A DNA stretch of 64,000 nucleotides from Rhinopomastus cyanomelas (taxonomy: Eukaryota > Chordata > Aves > Bucerotiformes > Rhinopomastidae): positions 932,260 through 996,259 of the forward strand of contig VXBP01007531.1 in assembly GCA_013400115.1 (NCBI GenBank). The letters run 5' to 3'. The notes under the pieces were generated by a model. The model ran no database searches. It was not told the origin of the DNA and saw only the letters and a list, made by a program, of their open reading frames with translations. Within the stretch, counting starts at the first letter, position 1. The number at the start of each line of letters is the position of its first letter. Below are positions 11,661-25,044 of the stretch, one piece after another. The position numbers and the translations under genes are program-made.

Positions 11661-12286
11661 GTGTGGTGACAGCAAGGTGTTGAAACGGTGCTTTTAAAAG
11701 CTGCCAGTTATCATTAACACGTCTCCACAGAGTATTGGCAGCCAAGTCAAAGGCAACACCTAGAGCATCTTCTTGACGGGTGGGTGGGGAAAGAGGAAGA
11801 GGAAAGGGAGCAGGTGTGGTGAAAACAAAGGAAGGATAGAGAATCACACTGAGGGGGTTTCCCTCTTGCTCTCACACTCCGAAATTTCCTTCGGTGGTTC
11901 ACAAAGAGGCAGTGGGGTCAGCTGCTCTTCCAGAGATCCACTGGCACTTGTCTAGGCAATCTGTAAGGGAAACAGTACCCCCATCTGATTCCCTGGGGAG
12001 CTCCTGGCATTGTCCTTGTTGTCCTCACTACCTCAAGGACTGGGTGTTCCTATTCCTAGTGGGATTGCAAAGCAGCTATCGAAAGGCTGGGAGCGGCATG
12101 TTTGGTACCTCCCATGGCACGGCACTTCCTTAGTGAGAGAACTTCAGTGGGAGACTGAAATTAGATTACTCAGGAGCTGCTGAATAGTGAGAAAAGAGCT
12201 GCCAGCCCCAACAGCCAGGGTTACCAGCAAAACATTCTTAGTGACAGCTGGCTGGGCTCAGACCAGTGCTGATGAGGCAGCATCAG

Positions 12287-12328
12287 CAATCTNCTTGTTG
12301 TCCAGCAATCTTGTTGTCCAGCAATCTT
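12287..12328. repeat. 16-bp tandem repeat containing the single N
   Basis: The unit caatcttgttgtccag occurs intact at 12306-12321. It is preceded at 12287-12305 by a copy interrupted by an ambiguous base (N at 12293) plus an extra c, and followed by a partial copy (12322-12328). The N probably marks an assembly uncertainty in repeat number. Confidence 0.85.
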
Positions 12329-15300
12329 ACATGGTTACAGACAGTATCTGCCCAGTCAGGGATGCAGCAAGGCCAAGGACAGGAGCTTCCACTTGCCTTT
12401 GTATGATCCTCTGAGTGACTCTGCTGCTGGCAGCACTGCATGAGATGAAGAACCCAGTGCTCATGTCCATATCTCCCCGTCTCCTCTCCGTGTCCCCTGC
12501 AGAGGGTCACAATCCAAATTCTGGAATAACTGACACTTGCTACTTCTTTGCTTAATTAGATTTAACCAGATTTATCACTTCCTCATTTTTAGTCAATATT
12601 TTAATGAATATTTTTTCCAGTTACCTGTCCTAACATTAGTTCCAACTCTCAAAAAAATGCTGTTTCTGGCTTTCCATACTTCTGAGAAGACACAAGTCAC
12701 CAATATAGTCAAAACCTTGGGCCGATCTGTAGCAGCCACAACCTTTTCCCCAGTATGAAGAGTTTTTCTAAAAAGGATCCAACACTTCAAAAGTACCTGA
12801 ATAGGAAAGTTTGTATGAACAAAAACAGCTCTAACGAAATATAATTCTGTCTCTTAAGAGTCTAAAAACCTTATCAGGCATCAAAGTCTTAAATATGTAT
12901 TTGAAATTATGCACCCTACTTATTCCATATTCTAACCCTGTGCACCGAAGAGGCTGTAATTGTAATGGATTTAATAAAAGCTATCATATTCCATAATTCA
13001 GCAGGAAAGATTATGCATAGCTCCCAGATGCAACTAAGAATAGCCAAGTTTCTTCTCGTTGGTGATTGTTCTAAGAACTAAAAGAAAAAAATAGTTTCTA
13101 TGTCTCCTTCTTGCTCCTTTGTCTCTCTGAAGTGCTCCAGGACCACCATGTCCCACTGATGTGTGGAGTTCCCTGACCCCCTCTCAGTTCTGAACTTTGG
13201 AGCAGTTGTTTCATTCACTCTCACCAAGTATTCCCCAAGGTTTAGTTATTTTCAGCCCTGGGTTTGAGGGAGCTGCTGTCAGTTACTGATCACCAGCTCT
13301 AACATGACTCCCTGCCAGCAGCACATTTTCTGTGATGATGTTGCCAGTCCAACTCTTGGGGCCATGGTCCAGTCTTGGACAAATCTGGCAGAAGAGCAGA
13401 GGTTTCAAATGAGTTTCCCAAATGAATGAAAAACAGTAAAACCACAGTACTTTCTCTGTCCTGAGCAGCACCCAATATCTCCAAGAGTTTGCTTTACGCG
13501 TTGCCCAGCCCCAGCGTGGTGGGGACACAGCAAGGACAGAGATGCCATGAACCACCTGAATTGTAAGACAAGAGATACAAATCCCTGGGGAAAGCAAGAA
13601 ATTTGCCGCTCATGCAAAGACTGACTTCTTTATTTGTTTGCTTTCTTGTTTGTTTAGACTTAGTAAAATTGAAGCTCTAGAAGATAAACAAGGCCAGATT
13701 TTATAGAGACATTATGGCAGTGAAGTACCAAATTGCCTTCAAGAATGTCTAAGGAGGAGCCACTTGCTTTAAGACACGGAGTGAATTACTGAATCACCTC
13801 TTTCACACATCCAGACTCCTAGCAAAATCACTAAAACTTTTTTGTTAATTCTTATCTTACCTGTGGATAATCATTACCGGAGAAGAAAGGTGAGAATAAA
13901 AATAATTAAGAAAAGAAAAAGCCAAACCCCTTCTTTAGAGCCAGGATGATGAAAAACTGACATCCAACTTTCTCCTTCTCTTGCTGTCTCTCTTACACTT
14001 GCACCCGCTTACCCACACACCTCATAAACAGCAGCTTGATGGCCCCACGCCACACCTGCTCCCAGCCCCCTTTGGGGAGGTTTTCCTCGTTCATCTTCAT
14101 GGCAGGGACTGTCACTCCACTGTACGGCTGTGGAGTCCTTCTCACAATGAGGCTAGGGCCCCTAGGCACCACCACGACGATAAATAATCATCATTCAGGA
14201 GTGGGGTGCTTTTAAATCCCAAACTTAGATTCTTCTGAGCTTCTTACCACACGTACAGACACACCCTCGCCCCTCTCTCTTTCTGAATTTGACCTCTGCT
14301 CCTGTTCAAAGCTGCAAAGCTCTGTTTCTACAGGGCTGGGTGGGGGATTCCCGGAAAGCCCGCTTGGGCCCAGCCTGCTCCTGTGACGCCAGGTGGGATG
14401 GGATGGCCGTGAATCTGTTCACACCTTGTCAACAAGGGGCCTGATCTGAGCGATACATCCTCCTCCGGCTTTAGGAAATTACTGGGGATGATGGCAAGGA
14501 GCAAGGAAAAGACATTGTGCAGAACTTCGGACAACAAGGAACCCCATACATGTGAACAGTCTGGTAAATCGCTAACTAAACTACAAGGACATGGTGGGAC
14601 TGAGGGAAGTCTTTCCACACCCTTTGATGTGCCCTTAGGGGGCACCCTAAGAATAGAGAGGGTGGTTATTAGCGACTCCAAGAACCATTATCTCCTTTTT
14701 CCCTCTATAGATGATAAACCCAAATGACTTGAATAGGATGATGCCCCCACAAATAGGCAACTGGTGCTGTGCCAGCCTCAGCGATGCCTTCACTCCATCG
14801 TGCAAGCCTCCCTCTTTCTCCTCTCTCACCTTAATTCTTGTTTAATTCTCTTTCTCTCATCTGGACTTTTCTCTCTGTGTCAAAACTAATGGATTTACCA
14901 CATGCTGGAAGGCAGCAAAAGGAAGTGGTGAAGTGACAAATGGGAATGGTCATGCTTTAATTTATTATGACAATCGTGCCTGGATCCACAAAGTAAACTG
15001 AGTCAACAGAGAAGGACTTTGTGCCAAGTTATTTATCCACTTCTCTAACTGGGGGATCTTTTTTCCCCCTGGCCAACCTTGCAACTGGTTAAACTCATCA
15101 ACTTTATTGATGAGCAGAAGCAGCAGGGACCTTTCTCACAAAATAGTCAGTTGTTGAAAAACTTGGATTCATCCAGAGCAATTTTGTCCAGGAGTGGTTT
15201 GGTGCCACTAAATTTCCAGATCCAATGGGAGCAAAAAATAAAAAGGACTGGGAAAGGGGAAATCCAAAATAATCGAAACCTGCTGCTTGAACAGTCCCTG

Positions 15301-15947
15301 AAGACATTTGCTTTTCCTTCAGAAGACCTTTCTGTGCAGTTGAATCAAATTTTGAAATATTTCCTTTCGAAGTTTTCTTTTTGTCAGCTTTTCATAGAGA
15401 TGACAAAACATTTCAACCAAGCCAAACACTCCAGCTCTTCTGGTCAGTCTGTCAGCATGTGGCATTTGGCAGGATTTTGCTTCCAGTCTGGCACAAGACA
15501 ACTTTCCAGCGTCTCCAAATTTCCCACCCAACCATAGTAATGAATGGATCCTATTGACCCCACTGAACTACCTACAGCTGACCAGTATGACTGGTGGACA
15601 AATTTGTCCAAACCCTTAATAGTTCCTCTTTGTAGGAAGGACAAGACAAAGCTGCTGCCCAGCACAAGGCAGCTGGTCTGTAGTGTTTCGGCCTCCTTTA
15701 TTTCTCAAGTCACACAAACAGCTATCCTGTACCCAACTGCGACAGCCAGTGTCTAAGAAAGACATAAAGGAAAGGATAAGCACACAATGCTTCTACTGCA
15801 GCATCATCTCCCAGCCTCCAATAGTTGCCACTTCAGTTTTCAAAGACAGAAGAGGTTCCTTTGGATTCATGTGCCCTCATGAAGACCTTTCTTCCAGGGA
15901 ATTTATTTTTTAACCCACTTTAACCTTCTGACTTTTGTCTGATCATT

Positions 15948-16434
15948 ATAGAATCATAGAATGACCTGGGTTGGAAGGGACCTCAAAAGGGCATCTAGTC
16001 CATTCCCCCTGCAGTGAGCAGGGACATCCTCAGCGGCAGAGACATGCCTCTGAGCACTGTCAAGGTTGCCCAGAGCTTTGTCTAGCCTCACCTTAACTAC
16101 CTCCAGGAATGGGACCTCAACTTCCTTCCTGGACAGCCTGTTCCAGTGTTCAACCCCCTTCCTGCTAAGAATTCCTTCCTAACAGTCCATTTCAATCTGT
16201 CCTTCTCCAATGTGAAACGATCACCCCTTGTCCTGTTGCTACAGGCCTTCATAAGCAGCCCCTCTGCAGCCTTCTTGTAGCCCCCTTCAGGTACTGGAAA
16301 GTTGCTATCATGCACCCACAGAGCCTTCTCTTTCCAGGCTGAACAATCCCAGCTCCCCCATCCTGTGTTCCTAGCAGAGGTGCTCCAGCCCCTGATCATT
16401 TCCATGGCCTTCTCTGGACCTGCTCCGTCTCACA
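15948..16434 (-). mobile_element. CR1 LINE 3' region
   Basis: The intact minus-strand 3' terminus (atagaatcatagaatgacc, then ggttggaagggacctc) leads into 'gcccagagctttgtctagcctcacctt', 'agcctgttccagtgttcaaccc', 'cttctccaatgtgaaacgatcaccccttgtcctg' and 'ggccttctctggacctgctcc'. It is about 490 bp and 5'-truncated. This subfamily differs from the one at 17.5 and 43.7 kb and matches the copy at 26938-27164. Confidence 0.95.
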
Positions 16435-17540
16435 GCATGGTACCAGGAGCATCACACTCAGTTGAGATCACGGAATGATTTCTTTCTGGCACAGGCAAGT
16501 TCTCAACTAACAGCAGCATCTTCTTTCCAGATACTGCTTTGCAAGGGAAAACTAGAGAAGAGTGGATAAACCCCACAAAAGAAAGGCTAAAGAACATTAG
16601 AAACCAAAATATACAAAGACAGGTCAAGAGAACCGTGTTTCTGCAGCATGCATGTGGAATATGAGCACAGTGCCCTGCAGCCTTTACTCACATCCTCACA
16701 CAGCAGAGCAGAGACCTGCAGACAGACACCCCTTTCAAACACTTCTGTGTCTTTCATACTGAATCACATTCCAACAGCATGACACAACCTCCAAAGCAGC
16801 GTTTTAACAACCTACAGTCAAAACAAGCAGGCGTTGTTTGCCATCCTGCTTGGCCAAGTGCTCTTGCTATTGAGCTGGAACGTACCTGCATCCGGGTAGA
16901 GGACACCAGGACTACCCCTGCTCGGCAAACCCAATAGAGAATGGGGTTTGGATCCAAGCGCTCCATCAGTTAGCACCAGAGCATGCCAATGAATGCAGAC
17001 TGAAAGTCCCCAATACTCACAATTCTTTAATTCAGAGGTGATCAACATTTCTGCTGTGAAACCCTTGCTTGATGCTAAATTGCACCCACTGCGGAGCCCT
17101 GTTACAGCACCTTAGAAACTGCACTGAGTGGCTGACCCACAGATCTGAGCATCTTCATGTAAGCCCAGAGCATCAGCCTCAAAACCACACTGGGATTTAG
17201 CACAGTCCTAAGACAACATTTGTATTTCCCTGCATCTCTGCAAAACCTGTGTGACAATGCCTTTTCCTGTTATTTGTTCTTTGAATGCTGTCATGCAGCA
17301 GAGATTAAGATGAGGAGTAACAGGGAGGCAGACATCACAGCAATTAACTAGTAAGAGCCACACCAGTGGACTAGGTAGCCCTGTATCCAGTCACAAGCGA
17401 CAACAATTTTAGTCCTAAATAAAATTCCTTTCTCAGCCTCCATTGAGAATTTGGAGCATTATAGCCCTCAGGAGGAGATTGCACACTTCACCCAATAGAT
17501 TAACCAGCTGCCCAACCTATTGCCCAATCTCTGACTTGCA
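16435..17540. other. Unique sequence, no gene seen
   Basis: About 1.1 kb between two minus-strand CR1 copies. No splice-bounded open frame, RNA gene or simple repeat was found. Confidence 0.5.
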
Positions 17541-17655
17541 CACAGAATCACAGAGTCAGTAGGGATTGGAAGGGACCTCAAAAGATCATCTAGTCCAACC
17601 CCCCTGCCACAGCAGGATCACCTAGATCAAGTCGCACAGGAACATATCCAGGCGA
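17541..17655 (-). mobile_element. CR1 LINE 3' end, short copy of the young subfamily
   Basis: Only the terminal 115 bp are present: 'cacagaatcacagagtcag', 'agggattggaagggacctc', 'atcatctagtccaac' and 'cagcaggatcacctagatcaagtc'. The end matches the nested copy at 43652-43992 closely. Confidence 0.93.
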
Positions 17656-19905
17656 GAATGGCCAAGTTTACTTTTGGCGCAACCTCCCCGAAATGGTGAA
17701 AAAACCAATTCTGCTGCAATAGGATTTTCCTCCTTCCACTAACACTAAGGAGTTATAGTTCATAACTTCCAACTGAATTCATTGTACAGCCAAGTGTCTC
17801 TAATGAATTCCTCTAATGATCATGCCCTAATGTTTGACTTCATTATGTCACTTTTGCAACAGTAAACTCCAGAAGAATGTGTCTTTCTTTCAGTAAGGAT
17901 CACTCAACACTCGCCCTTCTCTCCTTGGTCCTGCCCCAGCCTCAGCCCCAGGGAAGTGCTGTACGGAACAATATCCCGGAGCTGAGGAACTCCCAACTGG
18001 TCTTGCCCACGCCTTGTCCCAAAAGGTTTCTTGACTTCACATACCCTAAACAATACCCTTCAGATATCCCAGACCATACCCAGGAAACTTGAGGCCTTGC
18101 CTTTCCATCAGGGACTGATTCTCAGCTATTCCCAGCTTTGAAGTGCTGAGAAGGGTTCTGAGCACTTAGAGAGTTTCTTTAAAAAAGACACAAAAGAGAA
18201 AAACAAGCATGGTAGGGTTGAGAGGCTCAGAATTAAAGATGCTCCTGACATTTTTTCCTGTGCATTACTCAGCCCAATCTGTTTAATGGGTCTTCATCAG
18301 TGGCTGTGATTGCTGATTTGTGCAGGCGACATCATTCGATCAGACATGGCTTTGAAGCAGAATAATAATTCTTTCCCATCTTCCAAAAGACCATTTAATT
18401 CACGCTCCCCAATCTCTGGGAACAGATAACCCATAGCCCTTTTAGTTCATTAACTCTCTGGGGCTGTCATCAAAGGATCATCAGCGGCTCAGGCAGAGTC
18501 TGAGGAGCGGAATCTACAGGAGAGAAAAGCGGCTGAAAACCTGCCGAGTCCCTCTCGCCCACCCATGGCTTCAGCACACGCAACTCCTGCCATGTGTCCT
18601 GCCACATCCAAACAGCTTCCCAGAAGGCAGGGCAAGGAAGGGGGAGACACACATGACTTTTATTACCTCTCCCTCTTTATTTAACCAGACCAGGAGCAAG
18701 GCTGCGTAATCTAGTGGCTGCTGTACTGGGGAAAACTCAGTGCCAACAGAGAGACACAAAGCGAAACCAGACATCGACAGAGCCCTGGGGAGAGCAATGG
18801 GATGGGATCAGCAAGGCAATAGCTGTGCTGCTGTTTGGATTCATTATGATAGGGTGACTCCACCACAGCTCACAAGGAGACTCACAATCTGTACAGGCCA
18901 CACCTAAGGCCCTGCAACCAGTATGGACCACCACAGAGGAGGAATCTGAGCTGGGCCATCTGCTGCAAATACAGAGGTCAAGTTGAATAAATTTTGGCAG
19001 AAGACTATTCCTTTCACCTCCTACCACAAATGTCAGGGTTATATGATAAAAGGAAGGCAGAAGATAGGCAAAAATCCCAGCTCCTCCATCAGATTTTCCA
19101 AGACCATATTCAAAAGTTCTGCAAAGAAGTTAGTGCCATCGGTCCTCCACTGCGACAGGGGAAGCTCCAAGTGATAGAAAGCTCACAGCCATTGCGTGTC
19201 CTGCAGCCTCACTGACATTTGTCTCCTACCTCAGATACCTCTATCCCAGTAATAATTTCAAGCACTGAGTGCACTTGGAGCTTTTTCTGTGAGATGGGAA
19301 ATGCACAGACCTTACAGCTCCATGGAAAGCTCCACCTCTTTCAGATTACGAGTGGAAAGAATTTAGCTAAGAGGCTTCAGTAAATCACCCTGAAGCCTCC
19401 TTTCCTCAGTTTATATTATCCATCTCGCTATCCGCTTGACCACACTAAATTCTTAAAGGCATCTTGGCACTATGCAAACACGGAGGGGGAGTTTATTGAA
19501 AGTACTAAACATGTTCTAATTGTTTTCCCCTGCACTACTCCGCTAAAATTCACTCTGCCGTGAGCGGAAGGAGTGTTAGAGCATTACTGAGGCACTTCAA
19601 ACAATCTTATCCTTAATACATGGCAAGTGGTGAAGTTCAGCCACACGAGGACCTCTTGATTTCATCTCTTTGCCTTGCAACCATTTTGCCATTCAAGCAG
19701 GACTTTTGTCTCAAGCTCTCCAGCAGCAGGAGAAGACAAGAACCTCAGGATACCGGGAGGTGCCTTTAAACAATACTCCTTAAAAAGCTTTGAAAATGAT
19801 AAAGTGCTAAGTAAATATTCAGTTGGATTGCAGTTACATTTGGGGGGCACGTGGTTTACAAGCAATTGCAGAAAAGCCATCAATAAAAATCAATAGGTTC
19901 CTCTT

Positions 19906-19960
19906 CCCCCCCCCCCCCCCCCTTTCTCTCTCTCACTCTCTCTCACTCCCTTTCTTTGAC
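19906..19960. repeat. Poly-C tract followed by CT-rich microsatellite
   Basis: Seventeen consecutive C residues (19906-19922) run into an imperfect CT/CTCA repeat to about 19960. The whole tract is pyrimidine-only apart from two A residues. It may adopt triplex, i-motif or (on the other strand) quadruplex structures, and its length is likely to be polymorphic or mis-sequenced. Confidence 0.9.
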
Positions 19961-20699
19961 TTTTCCTTAGCTATTCCCCAGATCTCTGTCAGTGATTGCT
20001 GAATTTTCATAAGGGGAAAAAATTACTTCCTAAAATGTTCAAAAGCTTTTCCTCAGTTTGTTATTAGAGCAATTATCTAGCAAAACACAGCACAAGAGCA
20101 CAAAGTATTCTAATGGGAAACAAATGTGCCAGAGAAGTGACCAAACTTGGAATCTTTATTGAAAAATGAGGGGAAAGCGATTAGCTGAAGAGGCAGCAAC
20201 GGAAAGATTTTCCACCTGGCCTTGGGCAACACATCAAACGGTCCTCGGAAGGGTGCTATTTATAATTGTTGTCTGGCTGCCTCTGGACCCCTTGTCTGTC
20301 TGTCAGTTGGGTCTGTTTTCTCCTGCCGCCTCCTCTCTGCCACGTGTCCTGTCCGTGGGGTGTTTATACAATGGGCTCACAGAACGGCTCCATGAGGTTC
20401 AGTGGAGTTCCCGTGCTGGAAGCAAGGAGAAAATGATACCCCAGATGTAGTGGTTTCTTTTCCCCCACGTCTGCTCAGCTTCTCTCAGAAGCTTTTGAAC
20501 TGTTAGCGTTACCACAGGGCAGAGGCGAGGGGCTCACTGAATCATATATAACAGACAGTATCTCCTCTGGTCATTCCCCTCCAATAAAATCAGTTCAAGG
20601 TGGAGGCAAAACTGTCGCCAGATCAAGAAGGTCTGATTTCACCTCCCCTTCGCTCTGGTATAAACAGCTGCACAACTGCAAGGTCAAAGGCTCTACCAA

Positions 20700-20890
20700 C
20701 CTGAGTGAGTTTGCACTGGGGTAATTAAAGGAGAAATTACATTTTGCAAATATTGAGATGATTTATAAGAATATCCAGAATCTAAGAGCTTTGCATGACA
20801 AACAAAGGTTGTGAAAGAATCATAACAGCCATTTATCACTGCGCACTCGTGGTCATTTATCATTCTCCTCTGTTTCACTCTATTTTAAAT
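20700..20890. promoter_or_regulatory. Candidate conserved element with paired GATA-like sites
   Basis: The nonamer catttatca occurs at 20830-20838 and again at 20854-20862, 24 bp apart. Each contains TTATC, the complement of the GATA core. The flanks are AT-rich with TAATTA near 20722. Duplicated motifs at about two helical turns suggest cooperative binding, but this is inference. Confidence 0.27.
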
Positions 20891-21264
20891 GTGAAATAAA
20901 CAAAAATCTATTGAGTACCTAAATGCTCAGCCAGTGTAACTGCTCACAACTTCATCAAGGCCTTTGGAATCATTGTTTTTTCACTGCAACTGAGGAGCTG
21001 TTTTAGGAGATGGAGTAAACCCCAGCACAAACACAAAAGGACAAGAGACTTAAAAGAAGATCTGAATCACTAGCTCGCAAATGGCACCATGGGCTGAAAT
21101 TCAGTCCCAGAAGGTATCCAGGACACACAAGGCAAGGAGAATGTTTCTATTTGAGTAGAAAACAGGGTGGATTAGTGATGGATCTGTGACCAAATAACAG
21201 GCAGCACACTGGCAACCAGCACTATTCTTAGCATGAGATCTGGCCATGCAAATTGCTGCAGAGG

Positions 21265-21287
21265 CGCACCCCCCTCCCCCCCCAAAG
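21265..21287. repeat. C-rich tract
   Basis: A run of C residues interrupted by single A and T bases. It is low complexity and has no other feature. Confidence 0.7.
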
Positions 21288-23657
21288 AATGCCACAGTTT
21301 CATTAACCAAAATAGGGACTTTTGAAGTTCAGGCATGAAAAATAAAGTCTGATTTTTATCTCTGTTAAGATTCCATTTGCCCAAAGATGTCCAAACCTCA
21401 AAAGGGGTCAGATGTTCAGTATAGATAATCATACAAAGTTTGGGTGTGTAGCTGAAGCCTATCCAAATTATCCTGGGCTCTCCAGGATGAAGGATGGGAA
21501 ACCTTGTGAGAAGAGTTAAGAGACACCAACAGAAGCTTTCTGATACATTGTGCTTTCATTCTGATCATAAATACTGCAAGAGCAGCCTTCACTGTGGTAT
21601 TTTAATGCTTCCAATCTCCAACTTCTCTCAGGTCTACTTAGAGCAATGTGTTTCTAAGTGCACACACTGCTCAGGTAAAACTGAGCTTTTGTTGGAGAGA
21701 ACTGCCCATCAGGAAGCATCTGTCCCCTCACTTATCCTACTTCCCAAACACCCACAGTGACCCATCCCGTAACAACAAAGTCTGAGATACATAGAAAAAA
21801 TTCATGGGATGAGCATTTCATTCAGCCTCATCTTCAGTGCCTGGACAAGGAGAGAGGTGAGGGTTTGGTCAGTTCTTAGTCAGGGGATGAATTGCTGATT
21901 GCCCACACACACATGTTCAGGGACTGGGAGCTTCCACACCCAAACCTCCCTTAGAACACCAGTGGGAGTGAGGCCATGGAAAGGGCTCCACTGTGACAGC
22001 CCCAAAAAGTCTTGCAAATATGCTGGTGATCAATGACACAGCAGTAGGGTTGACGGCAGCAAATGTTGTAAACCACCAGGATTTTGTATTCCTAACCAAA
22101 AGAAAGAAACAAATTCCAAGGCCCAAATCCACCCTGCTGCACACAGTGAGCAAAAGACCCGTCCGTTGTAATTAGGGGGTGGATGAGTCCTTATTGCTTT
22201 CTGCTGCTCATTTAAGGATTCAAAAAAAAGACACAAAGACTTGGAAGCAATCTCTGACCTCACAAAATGAGTCTTTGAACAGCCCTGATGAAGAAGAGAC
22301 TCCTGGGGTCAAGATTTCTGGAACTGTCCTGTCTGTTCCAAATCTATTTCTGTGACCCTATATTTGTGAGTAAACTTCAACTTCTTTATTACATCTTCTC
22401 CTTCCCCTGCCAACAGCCAACACACCCTAAGTCCCTTGTCCTTTTCCCAAAACCAGCCTCAACAGCCTTCAGCTGCACCTCTCATTCTGGAGCAGTTACG
22501 CATTCACGAGTTGCACTGGAGGGTGACTGCACAGACAGGGCTTTTCCAGGAGACAATGGCTTTATTTTCTCTCCTCCTGACAGAGTTCATAACGGGATGT
22601 AAAATGCTGTGTGAAGCACAACGAGCATCAGCAGCACAAACCCCAATGGAAACCATAAATCTTGAACACATCATTGGGTTCTTAACTCCAGTCATAGGAA
22701 AGCAGCTATGGCTGTGTAACGGCTTCGATGCTCAGACTGTCTTCATCAGCCTTCTGACCACTGTGTGTGCTCAGAGAGATGGTTCTACAACATCAACAAA
22801 GATTGTACGGCTTTCAGAATCACTTTGGAATGAATGGGAAAGCTCACAGTGGAGCTTCCAGGCCAGGTGAAATGCTGTGAAATACTGGTCCCATCAAAGC
22901 TGCCTCATTTCAAGCTTTTTGCACCCATGTGAGGCCACACACATCTATTTACCCGTGTGACCCTAAATCAGAGCCCCACTGAGGTCTTCCTAGGTCTCTG
23001 TAAGAGCAACACTGTGCCCCCGCAACATAAAGACACTTTACTGGAAGTCAAGAAACCTGCCTTCAGGCCCAAGCTCCACCACAGACTTGATGAGCATGGT
23101 TGATTGAGCAGCTCAGCTCCCATTTCACTTCAGATTCCTCTTCATCTTTTGTCTATTGGGACTGCATGAGCTGTAGGACAAGAAAAATATCTCCCTGAAT
23201 GTTTACTCAGCAGCCAAACTTCACCGTGGTAGGGACTGATTGTCACCATCCAACACAAAGAACCATTATCTACCCAAGCTGTCTTCAACCTGCTCGGGAC
23301 AGTGATTTACTGGCTGCGAGGGAGGTTCTGGGAGAGTGAACTGACTGCACACAGAGACCATTACCTCATCTGTTGGACTACAACTAGAGCAGGAGTGCAG
23401 ACAGCAAACCCTAAGTAGCAATTAACTTCAGGGTTAGTTCAAAGAAAATCTCCAGCTTCCTCTGCCGTTCAGGGCCCTGAGGAGGAAGAGAGAAGTCCAG
23501 AGAACAGACTGTGAGCTTGGGTCCAGTTTTCCAGTTCAGATGGTGGTGGTGGTTTTCCACGATGACAGACAGACCTTTGTTACTGTTGATAAGAGCATGA
23601 GGAGCACACACAAGATTAATACGAAAAGTAGCTGTGTGGTAGAGCTATTCCCTAGGT

Positions 23658-23678
23658 TGGGGGGTGTGTGGGGGGTGG
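23658..23678. repeat. G-rich tract
   Basis: Runs of six and six G residues are separated by tgtgt and followed by tgg. It is short and could form a weak quadruplex. Confidence 0.6.
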
Positions 23679-23784
23679 TACATTGAATCAGTCTAGCAGC
23701 TTCTACACAGGGGTCTCAGAGCACATTTCAATCATTCGCAAGTCACCTCCCAAACACTTTCATAAATGAGTTTTTTCTCTGTTT

Positions 23785-24005
23785 CTAGCATGTGCAATTA
23801 ATTGCAAGTGTCGTAGTATGTGCATGGAAGTCAGGGTGAAGATCAGGAGTCACCTCACTATTCTTAGTCAAATCAGAAGCAGACAAGAACTCCCTGGTTA
23901 TTACCGGGCAGATCAACATAGTTATTATCAGAGCTTAATGTGGGAAATGAGGAAAACAATTAGCTCAATTCATCAGAGTCCAGAAAGCCTTCACGACTAC
24001 CTCCT
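23785..24005. promoter_or_regulatory. Candidate conserved element with a 14-bp palindrome
   Basis: A perfect 14-bp palindrome, TGCAATTAATTGCA, occupies 23793-23806 and is centred on TAATTA. Downstream lie further AT-rich motifs, including caattagctcaatt near 23957. The palindrome fits a homeodomain dimer site. Function is inferred only. Confidence 0.3.
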
Positions 24006-25044
24006 ATAGACTGTCTCCTCCAGATAGGCACAGAAAAGGCCAAGAAGTTCCAACAATGAAAAGTCAAGAAAGAACAAATTGTCACTGCACTGCCCTAGCA
24101 GCAAGAACACGTCTTCCCAATGAACAAGCACCAAGAACCCGGTACTACAGCAGAACTGAGGCACTTTGCTCAGGGAGGTACAAGAAGAAAAGGACAACTT
24201 GATTGCAACTGGAAGTCTGATGTCCCTCTGCTATGGCTCTGCATCAAACCACTGCCAACTCTATCAAGAAAAGCAGGAAGAGTCATTTAAATGTCTTCCA
24301 CATGCATACAAGGCTCAGCAGCTCCATGGGTTTTCCAGCACATGCCCAACAAGGTCTCGTTGCTTTCCTGCTGTTACTGCAGAGCTATCACAAAGATTCA
24401 CTTATTGCCAACTTCACAACAACTGGTTTGTTACAGGTTTTCACTGGTCCTTTCCACCATCATTTATTTATCAGATCTGCTCTTTAGATTGAACAGGTCC
24501 TTATAAGAAACCAGAGAGAGAAACAGAGTACAAGACCTGCAGATGCAGCAGCAAGCTGCCTCCTCACCAGTTCCAAGCCTTTCAGCCATGCTCCCACCGT
24601 AACTCAGCAGCAGTGACACAGGCTGTTTCCGTCTTTGATGGAAATGAACCCTGCTGGGTTACATAAACAGACAGAGCTCAAAAGATGTCATGAGTCTGAC
24701 CTCTGCCTTTCCTTGCTGAATTTCTCAGTATCTGACGCTAGCTGTTGAACAGAATAAATGATGGGATGCACAGGGAGCAACATCTATGAGACCAAAGGAA
24801 TCCTGGCCAAAAAACAGAAGACAACAAAAGACTGTGGAAATGATCTAAGGATGTCACTTGGCAACTTCACCATCATTGTCTTGGTTTGTATGCATTAGTT
24901 CTGAAAAGCTGGCAACGGTTCCTCTGTGCCAGTTTTGATTAGAAGACCATTTGTGTTGGTATGAAAGGAGACAAAACCTTTTCTCATCCTTTCCAATAAG
25001 AGGGGCAACACCATCCTTGTATCGGGCAGCGTCCCCCCTTGTGT

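Larger units (their letters stand above)
10666..15947. other. 5.3 kb of unique sequence with candidate regulatory blocks
   Basis: No CR1 and no convincing exon. AT-rich, motif-bearing blocks occur at 11040-11220, 11455-11660, 12940-13060 and 14900-15010. A pyrimidine-rich patch lies at 11320-11365. A donor-like caggtaag appears on the minus strand near 13860 without a usable frame. The open frame at 15079-15537 has no recognised domain. Confidence 0.45.

Noticed and set aside
13850..13890. Minus-strand donor-like cacag|gtaag
   Set aside because: No acceptor and open frame at a sensible distance; a single splice-like motif is expected by chance.
15079..15537. 152-codon plus-strand frame
   Set aside because: No family resemblance and no matching splice sites; treated as chance.
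22436..22870. 144-codon plus-strand frame
   Set aside because: No motif or coding-like neighbour; chance opening is more likely.
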